A program made the position numbers and the translations under genes. Below are positions 1-8,652 of a stretch of 64,000 nucleotides of DNA, one piece after another. The stretch lies in NCBI RefSeq assembly GCF_011766325.1, contig NZ_BLLG01000001.1:372001-436000 (forward strand), given 5' to 3'. Every line of letters begins with the position of its first letter. The stretch's first letter is position 1. The stretch comes from Streptomyces pacificus (GTDB lineage: Bacteria; Actinomycetota; Actinomycetes; Streptomycetales; Streptomycetaceae). The notes under the pieces were generated by a model. That model searched no databases. It saw nothing but the letters and a program-made list of their open reading frames with translations, and had not been told where the DNA came from.

Positions 1-775
1 CGACGTGCACGCCGCCCTGGGCCAGGTTGATGCCGTGCGTCCCGGCCCGTGCGACCAGACGCGGATGGGCGAGCAGCGCCACCGGAACCGGCAGCTTCCC
101 CAGCGATTCCAGGATCGAGGAGAGCCGGTCGGGGTCGTCCGTGTTGTCGGGGCGGTGCAGCGTCGCCAGCAGGAAGGGCCGCGAGGGGTCGATGCCCTCG
201 GGCAGCGCCAGGGCGGAGTGTTCCCCGGCCCGTACGGCGTCCCGGACCTTCAGGCAGATGTCGACCATGACGTCGCCGGCGAGCCGCGCCCGGTGTGCGA
301 GGCCCTCGCCCGAGAGGTGGTGCATCGCCGTCTGTGTCGGAGCGAGCAGGAGATCGGCGCAGTGGTCGGTGAGGACGCGGTTGTGCTCCTCCGGCATCCG
401 CCGGTTGAAGGAGCGCAGGCCCGCCTCGAGGTGTGCCACCGGAAGGTGCATCTTCACCGCGGAAAGCGCGCCGGCGATCGTGCTGTTGGTGTCCCCGTAC
501 ACGAGGACCCAGTCGGGCCTCTCGCGCTCCAGGACCGGATCCAGGGCGGAGAGCACGGAGCCGGTCTGCACACCGTGGCTGCCGGATCCCACCCCGAGGT
601 GCACATCAGGGTCCGGGATGCCGAGCCCGTCGAAGAAGACGTCCGAGAGGTCGGCGTCGTAGTGCTGCCCGGTGTGCACGATGAGGTGCTCGTGCCCGGT
701 CTCCGCGAACGTCGCCGCGATGGGGGCCAGTTTCACCAGTTGAGGACGGGCTCCGACGATGCTGATGACTTTCAC
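1..775 (-). CDS. wecB: UDP-N-acetylglucosamine 2-epimerase (non-hydrolysing), 3' part missing
   Basis: The enzyme interconverts UDP-GlcNAc and UDP-ManNAc, or the 2,3-diacetamido-uronic equivalents, in the cytoplasm for envelope polysaccharides. The protein starts VKVISIVGARPQLVKLAP, the typical N-terminus of this family. Also visible are HTGQHYD, the YGDTNS motif and HLEAGLRSF, all family hallmarks. About 258 residues are present; family members have about 360-380, so the C-terminal third lies beyond the left edge. The GTG start at 775 overlaps the TGA of the next gene upstream (GTGA), which implies translational coupling in a minus-strand operon with two glycosyltransferases. The family call is firm. 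The exact substrate is inferred: the WbpD-like enzyme nearby would favour a diacetamido-uronic acid (WbpI-type reaction) over plain UDP-GlcNAc. Confidence 0.9.
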   Translation of the reverse strand, partial: MKVISIVGARPQLVKLAPIAATFAETGHEHLIVHTGQHYDADLSDVFFDGLGIPDPDVHLGVGSGSHGVQTGSVLSALDPVLERERPDWVLVYGDTNSTIAGALSAVKMHLPVAHLEAGLRSFNRRMPEEHNRVLTDHCADLLLAPTQTAMHHLSGEGLAHRARLAGDVMVDICLKVRDAVRAGEHSALALPEGIDPSRPFLLATLHRPDNTDDPDRLSSILESLGKLPVPVALLAHPRLVARAGTHGINLAQGGVHV

Positions 776-2949
776 CGAGCACTCTTCTTCTCAGTCGGGG
801 CCTGGGCGGGTGCGTCACGGTCGCCCTCCAGGAGCAGCTTGTCGAACTGCCGGCTCACCACGGACCAGTCCCACACCGACAGTGCGTGCTCGGCCGCCAG
901 CTTGCCCGCCTCCCGCCACGCCTCCTCGGTGGCCGTGGTCTGCAGGACGCGCTCCGCCGCCTCCTCGGGCGAGCCGACGACCCAGTCCTCGGGGTAGAGC
1001 GTCCGTGCCCCGTTCGGCTTGCCCGCGTAGAACGGCCAGTCGCGGACGACCGGGACGGCGCCGCTCGCCGCTCCCTCCATCAGGCCCACGTGGCAGCCCT
1101 CGCGGACGGAGGAGCTGAGGATGGTGCCGATCCCGGCGAGCTCCGACGGGACGTCGTCGGTCGGACCGCGCCGGACCACCGCACCGGACTCGCTCAGCGC
1201 AGCGATTTCCTTCTCGAACGCACGGCGGTACTCGCGGGTCGCACGGCTGGTCTTCGCGTCCATGTCACCGCCGACCATGACCAGTCGGTAGCGGTCGTCG
1301 TGCCTGCGCACCCGCTCCAGGACGTCCACGGCCCAACGGGGGTCCTTGGCGACCTGGCCGACGCCGATCAGGCCCAGGTCGAAGCGCGCCTCGGCCGGCT
1401 TCGGGCGTGCGAAGGCCGTCAGGTCCATCGCGTTGTCGAGGATGTGCGTACGGGGCGCCTGCCCCCCGCGCAGCTGCGGCACGAGCGAGGTGACCAGGTC
1501 GCGGACGTGCGGCGCGACGAAGACGAGATCGTCGACCCGGGAGAAGTCCGTCATGTGGGGCCAGCGGGTGAAGGCCTCGTAGCTGTGCAGCCTGACCACG
1601 ATCCGGGTCGTGCCGGGGTCGATGGTGGTCAGTATCGGGGCGGGCCCCACGGACCAGTCCAGGAAGACCGTGTCGGCCCAGTCGAGGTACGGGCGCATCA
1701 GCCGCTCCACCTCTTCCTGGAAGTCGCTCGTGCCGCCCGACAGCCGGTCCTCCAGCATCCGGCGGCCCGCCCAGGCGATCCGCTTCAGATGCTTCGAAGC
1801 GGCCAGGTCCAGATAGCGCAGCTCGACATCGGGGTGGTTGCCGAAGTGCTCCAGGACGTGGTGGAGGAAGTTGTCGTTGGCGCTCGTCGTGACCAGCAGC
1901 CGCAGCGGGCGGTGCCCGGGTGCCCGCTCGGGCGGCGTCCTCCTGCCCTGCCCGCGGCTCAGCTCCCGCATCGTCTCCGCGCCGTGGAGCGGGGCGACGA
2001 AGCCTTCCGCGTCCACCGCCAGGGGCGAGGACAACTGGTCGATGTGCAGGACTCGGTGGAAGGCCAGGACCAGTGCGCGGTCCAGCGCCGCGGCGGCGGT
2101 TCCCGGCCGGCCGGCGGCGAACTCCCCGTCGGCGTGGGAGAGCAGGGCGGCGAGGGCTCTGTCGAGATGCCGTGGGGCGACACCGTTCGAGAGCTCCTTC
2201 GTCGCGCCCTCGTCGAGCAGCTGCGCCCTGAGCGCGGGGTCACGGGTTCTCGACGCGGCGTCCGCCAGCACCATGGCCGCTCCGCTCGTGCGCCCCGCCC
2301 ACTGCATGCCCTCGGCGACATAGCGGGCCGTCACGGTGCGCACCCTGGTCGGCAGACCGGGAGCGGTGACGGCGCCGCGCCACAGCCGGGCGCCGACCGT
2401 GGAGCGCATCACGGGCCGTGCGGTCGCGGTCCGCAGCAGCGCCGCCGGCAGCCCGTCCACGGACCGGCGCACATCGCGGGCCAGGGCGCCGAGCGGCGGG
2501 AGGACCGGGCGGCGGGCGGCGACGCCCCGCGCCCCCAGGCGCTCGACGGCCTTCAACGCGGGCGTCAGACCGAACAGGGCCTCCGCGCTCCGGTTGTACT
2601 GGGAGAGCCGCCACACGGTGTACACGGCGCCGGGGTCGAGGGCGACGAGGACATCGGCCCCCCGCGCGTGGGAGCGCAGCCACGGGTTGCGCCGTGCCTG
2701 GAGCCATACCCGCATGCCGACGGTCGAGGTTCGCGCCTTGCGGCGCAGAGCCTGGCTGCGGTGGGTGAGGCTCCTCGGCAGCTGGTGCAGCTCCGTCAGG
2801 TCAAGCGCGGCGATCTCCTCCGAGGAGGACTCCAGGTGGAACGTCCCCGCCAGGCGCACCCTGGCGCCGTGGGAGTTGAACCTGCGCACGGAGTCGGCGA
2901 GCACACCGAGCTGCGGCTTGGCAGCGGCGATGAGCAGGACTTCGGTCAC
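772..2949 (-). CDS. Large glycosyltransferase (GT4-like C-terminal domain)
   Basis: A 725-residue predicted cytoplasmic glycosyltransferase. The N-terminus (MTEVLLIAAAKPQLGVL) looks like the first strand of a Rossmann fold. The C-terminal third has a GT-B nucleotide-sugar domain with GLIGVGQVAKDPRWAVDVL and an EGCHVGLMEGAASGAVPVV segment that matches the E-x7-E region of GT4 enzymes. The middle part (about residues 120-320) is basic and not recognised. GTG at 2949 overlaps the TGA of the upstream gene, and this gene's own stop overlaps the next start, so three genes are coupled. Donor and acceptor sugars cannot be read from sequence. The context points to an aminosugar or uronic-acid glycopolymer. 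It could be a two-domain transferase adding two sugars. Confidence 0.75.
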   Translation of the reverse strand: MTEVLLIAAAKPQLGVLADSVRRFNSHGARVRLAGTFHLESSSEEIAALDLTELHQLPRSLTHRSQALRRKARTSTVGMRVWLQARRNPWLRSHARGADVLVALDPGAVYTVWRLSQYNRSAEALFGLTPALKAVERLGARGVAARRPVLPPLGALARDVRRSVDGLPAALLRTATARPVMRSTVGARLWRGAVTAPGLPTRVRTVTARYVAEGMQWAGRTSGAAMVLADAASRTRDPALRAQLLDEGATKELSNGVAPRHLDRALAALLSHADGEFAAGRPGTAAAALDRALVLAFHRVLHIDQLSSPLAVDAEGFVAPLHGAETMRELSRGQGRRTPPERAPGHRPLRLLVTTSANDNFLHHVLEHFGNHPDVELRYLDLAASKHLKRIAWAGRRMLEDRLSGGTSDFQEEVERLMRPYLDWADTVFLDWSVGPAPILTTIDPGTTRIVVRLHSYEAFTRWPHMTDFSRVDDLVFVAPHVRDLVTSLVPQLRGGQAPRTHILDNAMDLTAFARPKPAEARFDLGLIGVGQVAKDPRWAVDVLERVRRHDDRYRLVMVGGDMDAKTSRATREYRRAFEKEIAALSESGAVVRRGPTDDVPSELAGIGTILSSSVREGCHVGLMEGAASGAVPVVRDWPFYAGKPNGARTLYPEDWVVGSPEEAAERVLQTTATEEAWREAGKLAAEHALSVWDWSVVSRQFDKLLLEGDRDAPAQAPTEKKSAR

Positions 2950-4433
2950 GGGGCGGAACCTCCGGCGACGGTCGACTTCTCGGCACGTGGTTTCGGGTCG
3001 GCGGCCCCGGGCGCCGGGGCCGCCGCCTCACCGGGCTCGGGCCCCGGCGCTTCCCCGGTTTCGAGGTCCGCCCCGGTTTCGCGGTCCGCCTCGAACCGCT
3101 CGACGAGGCTCCGCACCGCGACGGTCATCAACGCCTCGCGGGTGAACTGGTCGGCGTGGGCCATGGCTTCGGCGTGCGTTCCGGCGACCGTCTCCACCGC
3201 CATGTGCGCGGCCTTCACGAAGGAACCGGTCAGAGCGTCCTCGTCGATGCCGACGGGGCCCGTCCACAGCGGGTGCCCCCGCAGTACGTTCGACGCGTCG
3301 TGGTCGACGGCGTGCGCCGACACGATCGGCAGGCCCGTGGCCATGTACTCGTACACCTTGCCTGAGGTGACGTAGCGCCCGCCGATCAGGATCAGCACCA
3401 GTGCGTCCCAGCCGGCGTAGACCGTGGCCACCTCGGCTTTCGCGGCGGGGCCGCCGAAGCGGACGCCGTCGGCTTCGGCCTGTCGCAGGATCTCGGCGTG
3501 GCGGTTCGTCCCGCGGTCCGCGCCGCTGCCGATGTGCCCGCGCACCTCGAAGCGCGCGTTGGCCAGCAGGGGTTCCCTCTCCCGCGCCGCCTTCCAGGCG
3601 TTCAGCACCGCCTCCAGGTGCTGTGCGGGGAAGTTGACGGTACCGAGGTAGCCGAACACCAGGCCGGACCCGGGATCCGCGGTGCGGACGCGGTCCGGTG
3701 TGCTCTCGGAGTCGTAGCCGTTGCGCACGACGTGCACCCGATCTGCGATGTCCGGGTAGCGGGTGCGGTAGTGCTCCGCGATCGGGTCGTTGACCACCCA
3801 CAGTGCGAGTGCCCGCTCGAGTACGCGCTGTTCCCAGCGGCCCTCTTCGGAGGCACGGCCGAAGGCTTCGATGCCTTCGATGACATCGATGGACCAGCCG
3901 TCGCGGAAGTCGACGGCGTACGGGACCCGCTCCTCTTCCCACAGCTTCCAGGCCGCGGCGAGGTTCACATACGGCACGCAGCTCGCCAGCAGCAGGTCGA
4001 CCGGGCGCTGCCGGTGGACCCCCAGCACGGCCTGCTCCAGATCGCCCCGCCACTCGCCGAAGTTGGGCTCGGGGAAGGGCTTCGTCTGGCGGCGGCGGAG
4101 TGCGGCGACCCATCCGTTGGGGTTGAGGGCACGTGCCTCGTCGTAGCGGCGGATGTCCGTTTCCAGATCCTCGCGGGCCAGCGGCAGCTCGACGACTTCG
4201 ATCCTGGGGTCGACCTGCTCCAACAGGGTCGGATCGACGCCGGAGTCCCGCTCCCAGGATTCCCGGGCGATGGTGACGACGGTGACGTCCCAACCCGCCT
4301 CGACGAACTGGTTCGCGGTCTCGCGCATACGGTAGGCACAGCTCTTGGCGGCCGGCGGGAACCCGATGGCGAGGTACACAAGGTGAGGCCGTCCGCCTTC
4401 CGCGGGCAGGGCGGACCTGGGAGACGCTGACAT
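2946..4433 (-). CDS. GT4 family glycosyltransferase
   Basis: A 495-residue GT-B glycosyltransferase. The N-terminal acceptor domain has PHLVYLAIGFPPAAKSCAYR followed by EAGWDVTVVT, typical of the GT4 N-terminal domain. The donor domain begins near GLVFGYLGTVNFPAQ, and GKVYEYMATGLPIV is the usual C-terminal loop. The tail of about 45 residues is Pro/Ala/Glu-rich and probably disordered. The ATG at 4433 is preferred over an in-frame GTG at 4451 because a TAGCGT -10 box (4442-4447, minus strand) lies 8 bases upstream of it, and the upstream GTG would sit inside that box. It is the first gene of the coupled set 4433 to beyond position 1. It probably adds one sugar of the surface polymer; the sugar is unknown. 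Confidence 0.8.
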   Translation of the reverse strand: MSASPRSALPAEGGRPHLVYLAIGFPPAAKSCAYRMRETANQFVEAGWDVTVVTIARESWERDSGVDPTLLEQVDPRIEVVELPLAREDLETDIRRYDEARALNPNGWVAALRRRQTKPFPEPNFGEWRGDLEQAVLGVHRQRPVDLLLASCVPYVNLAAAWKLWEEERVPYAVDFRDGWSIDVIEGIEAFGRASEEGRWEQRVLERALALWVVNDPIAEHYRTRYPDIADRVHVVRNGYDSESTPDRVRTADPGSGLVFGYLGTVNFPAQHLEAVLNAWKAAREREPLLANARFEVRGHIGSGADRGTNRHAEILRQAEADGVRFGGPAAKAEVATVYAGWDALVLILIGGRYVTSGKVYEYMATGLPIVSAHAVDHDASNVLRGHPLWTGPVGIDEDALTGSFVKAAHMAVETVAGTHAEAMAHADQFTREALMTVAVRSLVERFEADRETGADLETGEAPGPEPGEAAAPAPGAADPKPRAEKSTVAGGSAP

Positions 4434-4441
4434 AAGCGGCG

Positions 4442-4447
4442 ACGCTA
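4442..4447 (-). promoter_or_regulatory. -10 box for leaderless glycosyltransferase operon
   Basis: TAGCGT on the minus strand, ending 8 bases before the ATG at 4433. No Shine-Dalgarno sequence intervenes, so transcription would begin at or next to the start codon. No clear -35 was found. The stretch just upstream (about 4460-4520) is locally AT-richer than its surroundings. Confidence 0.4.
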
Positions 4448-4622
4448 GCACGGCGGGATGTCCTGATTCGGACTGTTAATCCATACGGGTGACAGGGGGT
4501 GATGCCACGTCATATCAAGGCGCGGCTCACCCGCCGCGATGCGGGCGCTCCGCGGCGCAGGGAGGGGAATGCCCTGCGCCGTCGGCGCGGTGGGGTCCGC
4601 TCCGTGTGCCGTCCCCCGGCGC

Positions 4623-6440
4623 TCAGCGCCCGTCGGTGACGATGTCGCCGGCGTACACCCAGTAGCCGTCGAGCGCCCCGCCCGCGATCCGGCACATCGG
4701 CCGCCCGTCGACGACCGACCGCCGGTCGAAGGGTGCTCGGGACGCCCGGTCGAACGCCACGGTGCGGGTGGCGGTGGTGGCGCCGTCCACGCCGTAGCGG
4801 TGGCAGGCCACCGTGCGGCCCGCCGGGAAGGCCAGCGTCCGGCTCGGCCGGTAGTCGGTGGGGAGGTACTCCCCGAGCAGACGGCACCTGGGGTGGGACT
4901 CGCCGGCCCACCAGCCGGCGTAGGGGCCCGAGTCGATCCGGTAGGCGACGCCGCGCCCCCGGATCCGGCGGCGGCGGTTCGCGGTGGCCCGGCTGGTGCG
5001 GGAGAGGGTGACGGTTCTGCGGGAGAGCTCGGCGTCGCCCTTCGCCGCGACGAAGTCGCCGTCCGCGTCGGTGTCGTAGCGGTACAGCGTGTGCGCGCCG
5101 GCGGCGAGTACGACGGGTGACCCCTCCGGCAGGACGCCCGAGGGGTGGTCGTCCGTGAGCAGATCGCTCATATGGGCGAAGCGTGGACTGCCGGTCTGCC
5201 AGTGCAACTGCCGGTACAGGTTGATGTGGTGCTGGTGGTACGAGGGTGTGGGGATCCGGTGCGTCAGGCAGTAGTAGGAAGCCCAGTGCCGGTTGCGCAG
5301 GGTGGGGAAGTAGTGGTCGACCGTGGTGCATGCCCCGTCGTAGAGCCGGGCCGCCAGCGCGTCCCCCGTCATCCTGGCGTAGTCCCACAGCCCGAGCATG
5401 GCGAAGATCATGCCGTTGTATGTGCGGTCGGACGTGCCGGGGGCGTCCACCGGGTACTCCTGGATCCAGAGGTAGCCTGCCTCGTCCCTGTTCACCACCC
5501 ACGGCTCGCCGTCGTCACCGAGCAGCAGCGAGGCGAAGGCCCCGTCGGCGGCCTGCCGGTACAGCGCGCGCTCCTGCGCGGTGACCCCGTCGAGCAGGGA
5601 CAGCTGCACGAAGAGGCTGATCGCCTCGCCCTGCGCCATTCCCGAGAACCACGGCGCCCGGTACGAGATGCCGCTGTGGCCGCCGTGCGTGAAGTCGAAC
5701 GGGTACGGGAAGTACCAGGCGCCGCGGGCCTCGACGCGCCGGTCGATCAGGCGTTGCGCCTGGGCCTTGGCGCGCCGGAGGTACAGCGCCCTGCGGGCCG
5801 GGTCCGCGGCGGTGCGGTAGGCGGCGGCGCAGCCGAGACCGAACTGGATCTGGGTGACGGGCTGGTCGTAACCGGGGGCCGACCGGCGTGGACGGTACAT
5901 GATGACGCCGTCGGGGTCGAGATAGGTGTGCGTGGTGTCCGGGGTGACGGCCGACCACGGTGTGGGCCGGTCGCGCCAGGGGCGCAGCGGCTCCGGCAGG
6001 TCCATCGCGGTGTAGCCGTAGCCGTGGAACGTGAACGGGAGGGTGCCCGGGGCCGCGGTGCGTACCGTGGCGGCGGGAGCCCCGCCCGGGCGGGGACCGC
6101 GGACGGAGGGCGCGGGGGGAGTCACCTTTCCTCCCGAGAGCTGGTCGGGCAGGGGAGGGAGAGGCGGGAGAGGCGGGAGCGTGGAGAGGTGCGTGGAGAG
6201 GCGCGGGAGTGCGGCCCGGGGGAGCGGCTGAGCCCACGCCGGTGCGTCCGGGGCGGCCTGCGCCGAACCCGCCCCGGCGCCGGTCAGGGCGGTGCCGAGC
6301 GCGGCGCCGCCCGCAAGCCGGACGAACGCTCTGCGGTCCAGTGCCGGCCGTTCCGGCGAAGGGCGCTGCGGTGAAAGGCGTTCCGGTGCGCGGTGTTCCG
6401 GTGCGTAACGGTTCCGTGCGGTGCCACCGTTCTCGGCCAT
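4623..6440 (-). CDS. Tat-exported D-glucuronyl C5-epimerase family protein
   Basis: A 605-residue protein. It starts with a Pro/Arg-rich leader containing a twin-arginine motif (DRRAFVRLAG, near residue 35), a hydrophobic stretch and an AQA/AP cleavage site, so export by Tat is predicted. The mature part carries a D-glucuronyl C5-epimerase C-terminal-type helical domain: an N-terminal FHGYGYTAMDLP region, then APWFSGMAQGEAISLFVQ, RTYNGMIFAMLGLWDYAR and NRHWASYYCLTHRIP, with the spacing and aromatics of that (alpha/alpha) fold. Known members convert D-glucuronate to L-iduronate within polymers such as heparosan. The last 170 residues form an unrecognised beta-rich domain. It stands alone between other glycan genes (gaps of 189 and 274 bases). 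Acting on a polymer outside the cytoplasm is inferred from the Tat signal. Confidence 0.75.
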   Translation of the reverse strand: MAENGGTARNRYAPEHRAPERLSPQRPSPERPALDRRAFVRLAGGAALGTALTGAGAGSAQAAPDAPAWAQPLPRAALPRLSTHLSTLPPLPPLPPLPDQLSGGKVTPPAPSVRGPRPGGAPAATVRTAAPGTLPFTFHGYGYTAMDLPEPLRPWRDRPTPWSAVTPDTTHTYLDPDGVIMYRPRRSAPGYDQPVTQIQFGLGCAAAYRTAADPARRALYLRRAKAQAQRLIDRRVEARGAWYFPYPFDFTHGGHSGISYRAPWFSGMAQGEAISLFVQLSLLDGVTAQERALYRQAADGAFASLLLGDDGEPWVVNRDEAGYLWIQEYPVDAPGTSDRTYNGMIFAMLGLWDYARMTGDALAARLYDGACTTVDHYFPTLRNRHWASYYCLTHRIPTPSYHQHHINLYRQLHWQTGSPRFAHMSDLLTDDHPSGVLPEGSPVVLAAGAHTLYRYDTDADGDFVAAKGDAELSRRTVTLSRTSRATANRRRRIRGRGVAYRIDSGPYAGWWAGESHPRCRLLGEYLPTDYRPSRTLAFPAGRTVACHRYGVDGATTATRTVAFDRASRAPFDRRSVVDGRPMCRIAGGALDGYWVYAGDIVTDGR

Positions 6441-6714
6441 GCCTGGAGCCCCCGGGGAAGATCGGCGATGGCTGCGGATCCTATGCGGACGTCCCGGGTG
6501 GAATCCGCTACGGACACGCGGAAGCCGGGAGGCCGACTCGTTCGGCCGGTCGAGCAGGCCCCGTCACATGGCGGGTGGCTGCCGGGCCGCGCCGCCCGGC
6601 GCACCCGCAGGGCCGGGGCCGTGCCCGCCGGCCCCTGTGGCGGCGGGCCGGCGGGGCAGCATGGAGCGTGTGGTCGCGGTCGTCCGGCGGGCGGTGTCGA
6701 GCGCGCGGTGGGGG

Positions 6715-7311
6715 TCAGCGCTCGGTGAGCACGCCGTCCTTCTCCTCGTAGCGGGCGCCGGTCTGCGGGCACTCCCACACCCCCGGCTCGCCCTCCCGTT
6801 CGGTGAGCCGCACACCGGCCCGGCCGACCCAGCCGATCTGCCGTGCGGGTACCCCGGCGACCAGCGCGAAGTCCGGGACGTCCTTGGTCACGACCGCGCC
6901 CGCAGCCACCAGCGACCAGCGGCCGACGGCGACGGGGGCGACGCACACCGAGCGCGCGCCGATCGACGCCCCGTCGGCGATCGTCACACCGACGGCCTCC
7001 CAGTCGCCGCCGCGCTTCTGCCTGCCCTCGGGGTCGACGGAACGCGGGTTGTGATCGTTGGTGAGCACCACGGCGGGGCCGATGAAGACGCCGTCACCGA
7101 GTTCGGCCGGCTCGTACACCAGCGCGTAGTTCTGCAGCTTGCAGTTGTCGCCCATGCGGACGCCCGTGCCGACGTAAGCGCCCCGTCCGATCACACAACC
7201 CTGGCCGAGGCGGGCGCCCTCGCGGACCTGCGCGAGATCCCACACGCTGCTGCCTGCGCCGATCTCCGCGGTCTCGTCGACCTGGGCGCTGGGCTGGACC
7301 CTGTAGTTCAC
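6715..7311 (-). CDS. UDP-2-acetamido-3-amino-glucuronate N-acetyltransferase-like (WbpD/WlbB type)
   Basis: A 198-residue left-handed beta-helix acyltransferase with hexapeptide repeats from about residue 12 to 150: VDETAEIGAGSSVWDLAQVR, GRGAYVGTGVRMGDNCKLQN, then VVLTNDHNPRS and the GAGAVV-like AAGAVVTKDVPDFALVAGVP ending. WbpD/WlbB enzymes use acetyl-CoA to acetylate the 3-amino group of UDP-GlcNAc(3NH2)A, giving UDP-2,3-diacetamido-glucuronate. The short C-terminal segment with WECPQTGARYE is usual for the family. It is the 5'-most gene of the minus-strand block. The dehydrogenase, oxidase and aminotransferase (WbpA/B/E) needed to make its substrate are not in this window, so they lie elsewhere or past the left edge. 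Confidence 0.82.
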   Translation of the reverse strand: MNYRVQPSAQVDETAEIGAGSSVWDLAQVREGARLGQGCVIGRGAYVGTGVRMGDNCKLQNYALVYEPAELGDGVFIGPAVVLTNDHNPRSVDPEGRQKRGGDWEAVGVTIADGASIGARSVCVAPVAVGRWSLVAAGAVVTKDVPDFALVAGVPARQIGWVGRAGVRLTEREGEPGVWECPQTGARYEEKDGVLTER

Positions 7312-7883
7312 TTCTCTGCCTTCCGGTGTCTGGCCTCCGGCCGAGCATACGGGCCGTCCGTCCGGGCGCTGCGGCCGGAAGCGAAGGCCCTCAGGGTCGC
7401 GCGTGCTGCCGGCGGGGACCGAGGAGGCTGACTGAGGAGGCTGACTGGGGAAGGGCGGGGAAGGGGCAGGGGAAGGGGAGAGTCCGCCGGCGCTGTCGGG
7501 CCCTGCCGGCGATCAGGGGGCGGAGGGCGCTTCGCCGGGGAAGGCGCTCGATGATCGGCGGTGTGCTGTGCGCAGTGAATGGGGGGCGGGCGGTCCCTGC
7601 GGGAACCGGTCGGTGCGGGCGGGGTGTGGGCGGTGGCGTCCCGGGACGGGGAGGCGGGGTGGCCGGTTTCGCTGCTGCCCGGTGGCCCACGGGGCTGGTT
7701 TGACCCCCTGCGGACCTGCCCGTAACCTTGACCGTCGGCGTGTCTCCATGCGCCAGCTTCTGAGCACCTCCCTCCGGGTCCGTGATCCGGAGAGGCCGTC
7801 CATCCCCAGCGGACAGTCCGGGCCCCGGCCCGCACGGACGGCTGGCATCAGGGGTATCCGTGACGAGTGAGAGTGAGATCCGC
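7312..7883. other. Intergenic region between the glycan cluster and rplU
   Basis: 572 bases without a convincing gene between divergent transcription units. It holds the rplU promoter (7700-7728) and a leader of about 150 bases. The part next to the acetyltransferase gene (7312-7690) is G-rich on the plus strand with GGAAGGGGCAGGGG-like tracts. No RNase E gene lies here, although rne commonly precedes rplU in Streptomyces. Confidence 0.6.
7700..7728 (+). promoter_or_regulatory. rplU promoter (HrdB-type -35/-10)
   Basis: TTGACC (7700-7705) and TAACCT (7723-7728) are separated by exactly 17 bases, close to the vegetative sigma-70 consensus and unusually good for this genome. The predicted start near 7735 leaves a leader of about 150 bases before rplU. 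That leader could carry an L21-type autoregulatory structure, but no fold was confirmed. Confidence 0.7.
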
Positions 7884-8204
7884 GTGTACGCCATCGTGCG
7901 CAGCGGTGGTCGCCAGCACAAGGTTGCTGTCGGCGACATCGTTGAGGTTGACAAGATTTCCACCGCCCAGGTCGGCGACACGGTCGAGCTCTCGACCCTG
8001 CTCGTCGTCGACGGCGACGCCGTGACCAGCGACCCGTGGGTGCTGGCCGGGATCAAGGTGCAGGCCGAGGTCGTGGACCACCACAAGGGCGCCAAGATCG
8101 ACATCCTGCGCTACAAGAACAAGACCGGCTACCGCCGTCGTCAGGGCCACCGCCAGCAGTACACGGCGATCAAGGTCACGGCGATCCCCACGGCTGCGAA
8201 GTAA
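7884..8204 (+). CDS. rplU: 50S ribosomal protein L21
   Basis: A 106-residue L21. The start is GTG with [18 protein letters not shown], followed by IVEVDKI and the C-terminal [16 protein letters not shown] that binds 23S rRNA. The length matches the family. GTG at 7884 is chosen because the conserved N-terminus begins exactly there; upstream in-frame codons encode no family-like sequence. It is the first gene of rplU-rpmA, 14 bases before rpmA, with obg 179 bases further on after a terminator-like hairpin. It acts in the large ribosomal subunit near 5S rRNA and L20. Confidence 0.98.
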   Translation: MYAIVRSGGRQHKVAVGDIVEVDKISTAQVGDTVELSTLLVVDGDAVTSDPWVLAGIKVQAEVVDHHKGAKIDILRYKNKTGYRRRQGHRQQYTAIKVTAIPTAAK

Positions 8205-8218
8205 GGGACTGAGGAGAG

Positions 8219-8473
8219 ATGGCACACAAGAAGGGCGCATCGTCCACCCGGAACGGTCGCGACTCCAACGCTCAGCGGCTCGGTGTGAAGCGCTTCGGCG
8301 GTCAGGTCGTCAACGCCGGTGAGATCCTGGTCCGCCAGCGCGGCACCCACTTCCACCCGGGCGCGGGCGTGGGCCGCGGTGGCGACGACACGCTGTTCGC
8401 GCTGCAGGCCGGTGCCGTGGAGTTCGGTACCTTCCGCGGCCGCAAGGTCGTGAACATCGTTCCGGTCGCCTGA
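8219..8473 (+). CDS. rpmA: 50S ribosomal protein L27
   Basis: An 84-residue L27 starting [20 protein letters not shown], with the flexible N-terminal arm that reaches the peptidyl-transferase centre and the GVKRFGGQ and [10 protein letters not shown] motifs. The length is complete. The N-terminus is the direct MAHKK type, without the cleaved leader found in Firmicutes. A GGAG Shine-Dalgarno (GAGGAGAG, 8210-8217) lies just upstream. It is co-transcribed with rplU. Confidence 0.98.
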   Translation: MAHKKGASSTRNGRDSNAQRLGVKRFGGQVVNAGEILVRQRGTHFHPGAGVGRGGDDTLFALQAGAVEFGTFRGRKVVNIVPVA

Positions 8474-8489
8474 CCGGAGTTCTTGCGAG

Positions 8490-8530
8490 GGCGGACCACT
8501 TCCCCGGGCGGGAAGAGGGTCCGCCTTTCG
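8490..8530 (+). terminator. Intrinsic terminator after rpmA
   Basis: GGCGGACC (8490-8497) pairs with GGTCCGCC (8518-8525). An inner CTTCCC/GGGAAG extension makes a 14-bp stem with a small loop, followed by TTTCGTTT. It separates rplU-rpmA from obg, or lets some transcription through to it. Confidence 0.75.
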
Positions 8531-8652
8531 TTTATTGACAGACGGGCATATCCGCCGTATTCACCGTTTCTACTGTTTCTGGCGTTTCTGCCGTTTCCGC
8601 ACGGGTCGCCGTGCTCGGCACCCCGCCACTCTCGTACTGGAGGCACAGCACC

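Noticed and set aside
886..3375. An 829-residue plus-strand open frame
   Set aside because: It runs antisense to two coupled glycosyltransferase genes, lacks domain-like sequence and has no start signals.
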